The notes under the pieces: generated by a model
Told to the model about the DNA's origin: nothing
Databases searched by the model: none
Seen by the model: only the letters and a program-made list of their open reading frames with translations
Program-made: the position numbers and the translations under genes
Part shown: piece after piece, positions 25,851 through 33,357 of the stretch
Layout of the letters: every line of letters starts with the position of its first letter
How positions within the stretch are numbered: the first letter of the stretch is position 1
Assembly: GCA_026745465.1 (NCBI GenBank)
Contig: JACYXH010000826.1
Span: 7,694,224 to 7,758,223, forward strand
Source: Lota lota
Taxonomy: Eukaryota > Chordata > Actinopteri > Gadiformes > Lotidae
Length of the DNA stretch: 64,000 bases
Reading direction: 5' to 3'

Positions 25851-26496
25851 CATAGCGGGAGAGTGTGCATGCGAGTGTATGCTTGGTTCTGAATGAGCTG
25901 TGCGTGTGTATGGGCATTTGGCTATTATGATAAAACTGGGAGTGAGTGTTAGGGGATGTTTTACTAGTATGGGGGGGGGTTGTGTGTCAGAGACAACAGT
26001 TGAACTGTAGAAGAGAGCAGGTGATACAGATTCAGTGCTGCGCGTCCCACACCTAATCCTTTTTCGGATCACAGGATTATTTTATCAGTCCAATGGGATC
26101 GTTTTCACCTTACATTGGAATAGGATGACATAACCCCACCGCTAAAATGATCCACTCTTAAACCTAATGCATAGTCACCGTGTGTTAATTGCGCAAGTTA
26201 GTGTGACCATAAATGCCATCATCACGGCCCTAGCGCAGGGTTCATGCAGCGAATTGTCGCCTGTTGCACAACTCTGAAATGTTTAAGCTCCGTAATCAGA
26301 GTACGCAAACGGCACGTCCACAGCAACGTTATTGCAAAACAGCGACTATAAATGTCATGGCCGTGCGTGGACTGTCCGTGCGCCATTTATGAACGCCGCA
26401 TCACTGCGACTTTGAATTCCGCCTTAAAAGGGTGGCTAGCACATGTCGGTCCCCAGGGGGCGTTGAGAAGCCTTGTGGAAGGGGGGCGGGACTTAC

Positions 26497-26611
26497 TGGT
26501 AGATGTCTTTGCGCAGCACGGTGCGGGAGAGTGGGTTATCTGCCTGGGGGGCCATGCTGACAGAGCCCAGCTTCAGCACCAGGGTGTCTTCCTTGCTCTG
26601 GTGGGACTCTG
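26497..26611 (-). CDS. vps13b: vps13b exon (115 nt, or 112 nt with an alternative acceptor)
   Basis: This is an internal vps13b coding exon. On the minus strand the donor is TACCA before GTAAGT. The translation includes SHQSKEDTLVLKLGSVS, MAPQADNPLSRTVLRKDIYQ, the last Gln being completed by the first base of the exon at 3286. ADNPL-x-R-x-VLRKDIYQ is a hallmark of VPS13B. The acceptor is the tandem CAGCAG, so the exon can start at 26611 or 26608. Both choices keep the phase and differ by one Ala. I chose 26611 because it is the first AG. A UG-rich microsatellite lies immediately upstream of the acceptor in the RNA, and no ordinary pyrimidine tract is present. The reading frame is intact. Confidence 0.93.
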
Positions 26612-26650
26612 CTGGATCACACACACACACACGTGCACACACGCGCAGAC

Positions 26651-26696
<46 letters not shown>

Positions 26697-27242
26697 TTTA
26701 GTTGGTGGTTCACTTTGCAGTGCAGATGGTGTGTAAAAATATAGACACAAAAATAAAACGTAGACACACACACACACACACACACACACAAAGCGAAGAC
26801 AGTTTTAAGTTGTATTTATAGTTGTAAATGTAGAGACATGAGTGTTTGTGTGACAAACCCAGTCACAACAGAGCATATAACCTTACCATTGCGCAATAAA
26901 ACCAGCAGACACAACAAGCATTGATCAATGACTCTCCGAACAATAGTGGCACTGTAACACAGCCATGTACGCATCCACTGTGGGTTCCTGCAGTACCACA
27001 GCTATTCTTCTTAGGGAATGTCTCTCCATGCTAATGTGGTGGCTTTGCTGTGTCTGGATGGCCGTGACAAGGGCTTTTATCGAGACACAGCCGCAGCCCA
27101 GGACAAAGCGCTTCAATAGAGTAATGCTCTCTGGAAACGCACCCGTTTTCCACATGTTGTACGGCGCGCCCTGGTCTCTCTGAAGGGACCGCTAATGCAT
27201 TTCCTAGAGAAGCCTAGTGCGTAGACGGACTTGTCCCCCAAC
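26612..27242 (-). other. vps13b: vps13b intron of about 630 nt
   Basis: The left half is two CA tracts (about 26618-26692 and 26765-26790, UG in the transcript). The remainder, 26800-27242, is single-copy-looking sequence with no exon. The donor GTTGGG after the upstream exon is weak. Confidence 0.85.
26618..26692. repeat. CA-rich microsatellite next to a splice acceptor
   Basis: About 75 bp of CA units with CGTG and CGCA interruptions. In the transcript it reads as a UG-rich tract ending only a few bases before the acceptor of the exon at 26611. UG repeats are known binding sites for TDP-43 and CELF proteins. Confidence 0.93.
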
Positions 27243-27399
27243 CTGTTGCGGTGTGTTTGTCCTGCGCTCCGGGGCAGAACACTCGGATGGTGCTGGTGTT
27301 GATGTAGATGAGGGGCAGGCAGCGGGAGGTCAAGGCGTGGCTCCTCATTGGCTGGCCCGATGACTTCCCCCGCTCGCGGTAACGCCTCGGTACGGTTGC
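27243..27399 (-). CDS. vps13b: vps13b exon (157 nt)
   Basis: This internal vps13b coding exon is identified by its frame, which is not the longest open frame at this place. The acceptor is TTCCAG before GCAACC (phase 0), and the donor follows CGCAACAG (phase 1). The translation begins ATVPRRYRERGKSSGQPMRS and continues with LTSRCPLIYINTSTIRVF, matching the human pattern SGQPMRTH..LTSR..LPLIY-NTS-IR-F. The basic, Ser-rich first third is probably a loop or linker, and the second part returns to beta-strand-type sequence. One codon is fewer between LTSR and PLIY than I remember in human. The next exon completes the last codon. Confidence 0.93.
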
Positions 27400-27664
27400 C
27401 TGGAATAAGGGTTGAGTTTTGAATTTGCACAGAACATGTCAGCGTTGACCGTGGTTTGTAAATGTTTCAAAAAAACAATAAATGTCATACAAAGCTGTTC
27501 ATTTTTTAAAGAGTGTCTATTTACACATTTTAATATAACATTTAAAGCAACTTTTTGTTTATTAAAGGATATATTTTAAACAATTCAATAACACTTCTTA
27601 TGCACGCAAGACGTCATTCATGATTTCATAAAAAAAGAAGGCCACTCATCCACAGGACTCCTAC
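27400..27664 (-). other. vps13b: vps13b intron (265 nt)
   Basis: Short AT-rich intron with donor GTAGGA and acceptor TTCCAG. No repeats and nothing else were seen. Confidence 0.9.
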
Positions 27665-27937
27665 CTGGAAGAGGCCCATGACGGTGGCCAGTAAGGGACA
27701 GGAGAGCACCACGTCGAAGGGCTGGGCGGTCAGCAGGATCTCCCGTAGGTACTGGGGCGAGCCGTCTGCCAGGGGGTCTGCCACCCCCCGCTGGCCCCCG
27801 GCCATGCTGCAGCCGCGCTGGGGGCGCTCGGGCCGCGTGGTCAACTTGTGACGGACGTTTTTGGTGACGGCCTGGGTGTAGGTGATGGAGAGGAAGCCAT
27901 GTTGCTGGTGCGACCCCTCCAGGACCCGTGCTGCCGT
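27665..27937 (-). CDS. vps13b: vps13b exon (273 nt)
   Basis: This internal vps13b coding exon is the largest in the window, 91 codons, phase 0 at both ends. The acceptor is CGGCCAG before ACGGCAG and the donor is TTCCAG before GTAGGA. The translation has HQQHGFLSITYTQAVTKNVR, followed by HKLTTRPER, then a Gly/Ala-rich stretch, then DGSPQYLREILLTAQPFDVV. QHGFLS-TYT-AVTKNVRHKLT and DGSP--L-EILL-AQ-FD are diagnostic of VPS13B. The stretch between RPER and DGSP is about 19 residues compared with about 11 that I remember in human, so it is probably a fish-specific expansion of a surface loop. The exon is joined directly to whichever of the two alternative exons upstream is used. Confidence 0.95.
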
Positions 27938-29228
27938 CTGGCCGGTGACGAGAAGAAAACTCCCTTTAATGCAATGCTGAGGCCCACAAACTGGAGCACT
28001 CTCAAAGAACAAGGTGGGATTATAATGGGGAATAATGGTGCGGTGCCTAATTTCCCTGAGGGAACTGACTTCCTGGATAGAGAGATGGACATACGTATAG
28101 CCTAAAGGAGGTAAGATCTTATAGAGATCATATGCAACTTTTCATGAAATTATAACATTTTCATAATCTTATTTGGTCGATATAGGCCTATATAGCAGAG
28201 TCATTGTGTCTGTAAAAAACGTTGGAAGCCACTGTGTTAGGGAATTATCACGTGTAGTAAAGTAGGTACACTGTGAATCCCCTGCAGTCCAAACAAGACT
28301 AATGTCCCACCAGGAAGTCAGCCCTCAGCAGTGTGGTCCATTGATCTAACAGAGCAAGCAAAACTAAATCTACTGCTCGAAGGGGAACGTGATAACAGTA
28401 CATTTACCTAGATGCTGTGCTTTAAAGTTAAAGACTGGAGCTGTAAGTCAGCCTCCTCTATGAGACGTCATACGTCAAACCTGTGACTACAGCTAGCAAA
28501 GCGCTGTAGTCTGAATTAGTGGCAATGTTTCTTGCTCACCACAAAGGCCAAATCTCCGGCCTAATGAATGATTTGCAAACTTAATTACAGCACAGAATTT
28601 ATTGAAACAAGGCAATAAGCAAAGAAAATAAACTCCAAGTGGACCATGATTAAATGGAATATATCACAGAAGGGAGCAGTACCGTTTGTTACCCTGAGAC
28701 GAAGTTTGCTGGAACTTCCATTAACAGTGCCGCTTATTTATTAGCCGTTAGCCAAACAGGCATCCAATTAATCAAAATTAAGTATAAGTGAAGTCAACTC
28801 TGCGAGTCAGAATTTGGGGAGTGATAAAGTAAATATATACCATATTAATATCTTTGTAGAAACAAAGTACGACTTGAACAAAGTAAATCAAGAAGGCGGC
28901 CTGGATGGCTACAGTCTGGCATAGTGCAAACACATGAAACAGAAACACTGATGGCAGATTCAATTTCACTGCTTTCAGACTGAGTCCCCCTCAGGCCTCT
29001 AGAAAATATGTTGCGACAACTACCTGAAGTGGTTACTTACACAACAATGTGTAGCCACCACCTCGGAGCACAATACTTCAATAGGAAAGTTCAAAATAAC
29101 TCTTATAAGAACCATATCAAAGCATTGCACTCATAAAAAATCTACCTGAGGGCTGCTCTGGAACCATGAATACAATTTAAAACAAATGATGGCACTGTTG
29201 ATGGAAGCTGAGCAGAATCAACCAAACC

Positions 29229-29320
<92 letters not shown>

Positions 29321-29477
29321 GTAGAGAGAGCGAGAGAGAGTGGTATAGCGAGGTAGATGTAGAGAGAGAGAGGTAGAGAGAGAGAGAGGGAGGGAGGGAG
29401 GGAGGGAGGGAGGGAGGGAGGGAGGGAGGGGAGGGAGGGAGGGAGGGAGGGAGAACGAGGAAGAACTTGGTTCTTAC
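27938..29477 (-). other. vps13b: vps13b intron of 1.54 kb
   Basis: It begins, in transcript order, at a strong GTAAGA donor, runs about 20 nt later into a CU-rich tract (29228-29458), and then is repeat-poor. The segment 28550-28640 is dense in homeodomain- and POU-type motifs (ATTTGCAAAC, TTAATTA). No further exon was found. Confidence 0.85.
29228..29458. repeat. GA and GGGA purine tract
   Basis: About 43 GA units (29232-29314), an interrupted GA/GGTA part (29315-29387), and a GGGA array (29388-29454) on the plus strand. In the transcript this is CCCU repeats followed by CU repeats, starting about 20 nt after the donor of the exon at 29478. It is a candidate PTB-binding region, triplex former and G-quadruplex former. 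Confidence 0.95.
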
Positions 29478-29619
29478 AGGGGGGAAAAAGCCAGAGAAGT
29501 GGCTGAAAGAGTCCTGCTTGCTGACGGGTCGAACCAGCACCGTGCGTCTGTTCAGCTTGTCAGTGCAGGATAAGATCACTCCTCCACAGCCGCCCACGCT
29601 CTGCACACCCTCCGCCGGA
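29478..29619 (-). CDS. vps13b: vps13b alternative exon, long form (142 nt)
   Basis: This is one of two exons that can follow the exon at 33243. The acceptor is CACCCACCAG before TCCGGCG and the donor is CCCCCT before GTAAGA. It accepts phase 2, so AG plus T makes Ser, and leaves phase 0. The translation includes PAEGVQSVGGCGGVILSCTD, KLNRRTVLVRPVSKQ and FSGFFPP. VILSCTDKLNRRT-LVRP-SKQD matches the longer human VPS13B isoform as I remember it. It is 75 nt longer than the exon at 30513-30579, equal to the 25-residue difference between human isoforms of 4022 and 3997 residues. Using both exons together would break the phase. A CU-rich tract follows its donor. Confidence 0.92.
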
Positions 29620-30512
29620 CTGGTGGGTGAGGAGCATAGAGGAGAGGGGAGGACCAACATGATGGACGAAGGAGATGGAGGAAAGCCACAGATGGGAGAG
29701 AAGAAGGGGATAAAGCCAAAGGGGAACATAGTAGATTAAGTGAGGAGAAGAAGATAAGAAGGGACGGACATAAGATGGGAGATAGAGACCGATCAGGAGG
29801 AGAGGATGGGGGGTGGGGGGCACAAGGGATTGGGGAAGAGGAGAGCAGAAATGAGCTTGGAACTGGGAGATTATTTCGGCAAATCAAATTAGGGAAAAGA
29901 GAACTGATTACAACCAAAAAAAAGCAATGTGGGATGAATTGGGCTGACATATCGAGGGCAAATGGTCTCATGCTATCCAAACATGCCAGGGCTCTGATAG
30001 GAACACTGTTGTATCCAATGATTAGGTGAGCATCGCTGGGCCAGGATCAGGCAAGGAGATTGTTCAACATTCAAAAGCCTGCCCTATCCAAGCGTTGGCT
30101 TCAGGTGTTTACATTACACCTGTGCCCCTGATGTCATTCAGCATGAGACCGTTTCCACACAAGCTGTGTTGTGATGTTGTCATCGAGAGACTGGAAGAGC
30201 CACATCACACAGCCCTCGTACTCCGGCCCACAGAAAAACCGCAACCACCATTTTAAAATCTTTTTTGGCTTGGACCACTCAGCCAATCGACACAGCTGGA
30301 GAGACATGGGAGAGTTTTGAATTGAATTTAGCTCTAACGTCAGGGTCATGCACAGGCTAGACTGGCTAAAGGTTTGTTTGAAAGGATTGGATCAGACCAA
30401 TCGCTGTCTCTCCCTCGTCACTCCAGCCCCACCAGCCAGGAGGCCTATCAGCAGCCGGGCGGCAGAGTGTTGGAGAAGGGTTGGTAGCACTACTGTGGGA
30501 CAGAGGCCTCAC
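29620..30512 (-). other. vps13b: Sequence between the two alternative vps13b exons
   Basis: A spacer of 893 nt that is spliced out whichever exon is used. The part at 29640-29900 is purine-rich on the plus strand, with repeated GGAGA- and GGGG-type words, and so pyrimidine-rich in the transcript just upstream of the long exon's acceptor. No other coding segment was seen. It is too long for the two exons to be incompatible by simple steric crowding. Confidence 0.8.
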
Positions 30513-30579
30513 CACAGCTGTCTCCTTGCACTGCAGAATGATTCCTTCATACTGGCCAGAAAGCCAGTTCTGCCCTTGC
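30513..30579 (-). CDS. vps13b: vps13b alternative exon, short form (67 nt)
   Basis: This is the other alternative exon, and the first of the two in transcript order. The acceptor is CTCTCTCCAG before GCAAGGG and the donor is GCTGTG before GTGAGG. It accepts phase 2 (AG plus G makes Arg) and leaves phase 0. The translation is QGQNWLSGQYEGIILQCKE then TAV, which matches the human shorter isoform pattern GWQSGHFEGVFLQCKEK. Its core G-x-x-E-G-I-I-L-Q-C-K can be aligned with GGCGGVILSCTD of the longer exon, as expected if one arose from the other. A minisatellite lies about 400 nt upstream in the transcript. Confidence 0.92.
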
Positions 30580-30975
30580 CTGGAGAGAGACACATTCTTA
30601 GCTAGGACAGCGTAATGCTAACCTAACCACTGGAGCAAGTGCTTAAGGCCTGAAGGGATGTACTGGAAATGGTAGCCTTAACAAGAGCTACTGCTTGCTT
30701 TAAAAACAGGATACAATGGATACACTGATGCTTGTGGCATTATCTTTTTTAAATCATGTCGAAAAGAAAAATAGCATTTAGTAATTTAGATAAAAGCAAG
30801 TGATATCTATTACTGAGTCCATTTCTCCAATCACACATTGCCAATGAAACAGTGCATCATCCCGTTCAGGCTGTTATTTTAAGAATCCATGTGGCAGTCA
30901 CCTGTGAATGAGAAATTAAATCAACAAATTACATCAAAAGGAACGTAATCAAAATCAGTCCAGAGTAGAGCAGAG

Positions 30976-31212
30976 CCACACATCATCACAGAGAAACACA
31001 ACCTTAAGAGGACACACCATCACAGAAAAACACAACAGTAAGAGGACACACCATCACAGAGAAACACAACCTTAAGTGGACACACCATCACAGAGAAACA
31101 CAACCTTAAGAGGACACACCATCACAGAGAACACAACCTTAAGATGACACACCATCACAGAGAAACACAACCTTAAGAGGACACACCATCACAGAGAACA
31201 CAACCTTAAGAG
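30976..31212. repeat. Minisatellite, about 34-bp unit, about 7 copies
   Basis: The tandem unit is built of ACACCATCACAGAGAAAC followed by ACAACCTTAAGAGGAC. Some copies lack one A (AGAGAACAC) and some carry AAGTGG or AAGATG variants, so unit length is 33 or 34 bp. It is an intronic VNTR candidate. Confidence 0.93.
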
Positions 31213-31214
31213 TG

Positions 31215-31345
31215 TGGAATGTGTGTGTACTGTGTACTGTGTGTGCCGTGTGTGTACTGTGTACTGTGTGCTGTGAGTGTACTGTATACTGTGTGTGCTG
31301 TGTGTGTACTGTGTAAGTACCGTGTGCATACTGTGTGCATGCAAA
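31215..31345. repeat. GTGTACTGTGT-type tandem repeat
   Basis: Irregular tandem array of GTGTACTGT and GTGTGCTGT words adjoining the minisatellite. All frames crossing it are short repeats and not coding. Confidence 0.85.
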
Positions 31346-33125
31346 CATGTTTGTAGATCTCTGTGCCTGCATACACACACACCAACCTGGTCCAACTCAA
31401 CCAGGTATACAGACAAAAACAGAGACACACACACACACACAAACAGACACATAAACAGACACACACACACAAACACACAGGTGTTATTAGGGTTATTAGA
31501 GTTGTGTAAGGAGGCCAAAACATGCACAACACATTTATGGCACAGATTTTCACATAAGGGAAATGATTTAACGATTTAACGATCTGCTCCAATTATTTTC
31601 ACAAACTCCTCTCAGCAATCAACCCCCCCCCCCCCCCCCCACACACATTGAACACACACATCCTCTCTCACATACACACAAATGTATGTCCATATGTGTT
31701 TGTGATGTGAGTGCATGTGTTTTTATCTGTTGACTGTATTACTGCATGTGTTTGGCAGTATGTTTGTATACCAATGCATTTCAAGTGTGCGTGTACATGT
31801 GTGCCTGTGTGTGTGCGCACACACACACAATTGCCACAATGTGTTTGTAATCTCCTCTCTCAACCGTGGTAGTGGAATTCTAAATGACTCATCGATGCAG
31901 ACCCCCCACAGCACCATCTATATCTCCCTCTCCCTCTCTTTATCTATCTCTGTCCTTTCCTACTGCGTCTCTCTCCACTCCTATACATCCATCTCTCGCT
32001 CCGAGCCATTTGTGAAGCAGCTGGAACACATCGGCTTCAATTATGTGTGAGCTGCTCCTTGGAGCAAATGAAGGTGAACTGTCACCAGCCGTCCTCTGGG
32101 GTCGCTGATAGAGCCACACTCTGTGTGTACGTGTGTGTGTGTGTGTGTATGTGTGCGTGTGTCTAAACAAGCAACTGAACGTGATGGCATTCCACCAAAC
32201 TTTCAAAAACCTCTACCTACGTTTCCACCAATAGAGGTTATTATCGGAGTCCTGCTGTCATCTGTACTCTCTCCCTCTACATCTCTCCCTCATTACACAC
32301 GCCTCCCCCATCACTCTTCCTGCCCTCATGCATTGTTTAACAATGAATGCTATCCTTCCTTCCCTAGGGTGCAGCGTTTATGTCCTGTCGTTCCCCTCGT
32401 CCAACTTCTTCCTGCTAGCTTTTAAATGTTTTAAATGAAATCAGGAATTATCTAAAGCACTTACCTCTTATGTCGGACGCCCCCCCCCCCCCCCCCCCCC
32501 CAGTCTCTCTTACTTTCCACTTCCATGTTCCGGCATTGAGACACTTATACTCAGAGGCCAGATGAGACGCCTCATCCCTCCTGTTAGGTCTGATTTAATC
32601 TGACCCGCCACACACACACATAACCTGGGTTGGGACGATGAAATACCTCCAAAATGATCTGTTCAGGGATGATACATAGGGACTGGAGCCCTGGCCTCAT
32701 GTGGGCCGGGATGATACAGATTATCATGGGCTCAGAGCCTGGAGGGTCTCCCACTGTTCCTGGGCAGCGCTGACTACTCTAACCTGGCTGGAGTGATGGA
32801 GTGCTCCCTGAAACTCCAGCCTTGACAGTGTGCTGGCACAGCGAACGCAGCACATACACTGAAAGCACAGATAGGGTGAGTCGTTTTGGGGCTCCAGGGA
32901 GGTCTGCTATAGTTTTATTTTGCTCGAAACTCTAAGCTGACCTAATCTGACATGTGGGTTTCTTTATTTATTTTTTGTGTATTTATTCATTTGGCCCACC
33001 AGAGCACACCACTGATTATCACATCAGCACCCATGGGGGTATATGAGGTTCATGGGCATGTTGCCATGGTCTGTACATTGGCAGTTATTCTGTATATATT
33101 CAGGTCTGTGCGTGTGTATCTGTGT

Positions 33126-33169
<44 letters not shown>

Positions 33170-33242
33170 CCTCAGATGGGACATAGTGATATAAAGAGTG
33201 CAACAAAGGCGGGTGCATGGGTGTGTCTTGAGTATACTCTAC

Positions 33243-33357
33243 CTGCATCTGTAGTGGTCGATGTTGAAGCTGACCACTTTACACTTGATCTTTGTGTAGA
33301 CATCTTGGACGTCCACCGATGCACTCAGGTCTTCCATTTCAGCAATGACACAAATCT
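33243..33357 (-). CDS. vps13b: vps13b exon (115 nt)
   Basis: This internal vps13b coding exon immediately precedes the alternative pair. The acceptor is TTTGTTAG before AGATTTG (phase 1), and the donor is GATGCAG before GTAGAG (phase 2). The translation is ICVIAEMEDLSASVDVQDVY followed by TKIKCKVVSFNIDHYRC, nearly identical to the human segment with EDLSAS-DVQDVYTKVKCK and FNIDHYRS. The pattern of alternating hydrophobic residues fits the beta-strands that line the lipid-carrying groove of VPS13 proteins. No irregularity was seen. Confidence 0.95.

Larger units (their letters stand above)
3287..26496 (-). other. vps13b: vps13b intron of about 23.2 kb
   Basis: This is the largest intron in the window. 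No exon, nested gene or RNA gene could be supported on either strand. It is crowded with simple repeats; those not listed separately include poly-G at about 5530-5545, TG at 8253-8280, CA at 8859-8903 and 9081-9110, poly-G at 12667-12690, TG-rich tracts at 13218-13345 and 13630-13700, CA at 14461-14500, 15892-15935, 16026-16065, 16975-17005, 21185-21220 and 22098-22157, TG at 23008-23065 and TG/GA at 25785-25845. Repeat-poor stretches such as 7400-7465, 9575-9670, 23215-23450 and 26130-26420 resemble conserved noncoding DNA and are treated as findings. Confidence 0.75.
30580..33242 (-). other. vps13b: vps13b intron of about 2.7 kb before the alternative exons
   Basis: It contains a 34-bp minisatellite (30976-31212), a TGTACTG-type repeat (about 31215-31345), CA tracts (31421-31470), poly-C runs at 31622-31640 and 32481-32500, and TG tracts at 32130-32160 and 33127-33168. 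No exon was seen. Confidence 0.85.

Noticed and set aside
25925-25950. GATAAAACTGGGAGT, similar to the complement of miR-875-5p
   Set aside because: Only the central part agrees and no hairpin partner is seen; chance match.
27113-27430. Longest open frame over the exon at 27243-27399 (frame reading GNRTEALPRAG...)
   Set aside because: It is the wrong frame; the frame set by exon phases gives the VPS13B sequence ending in INTSTIRVF.
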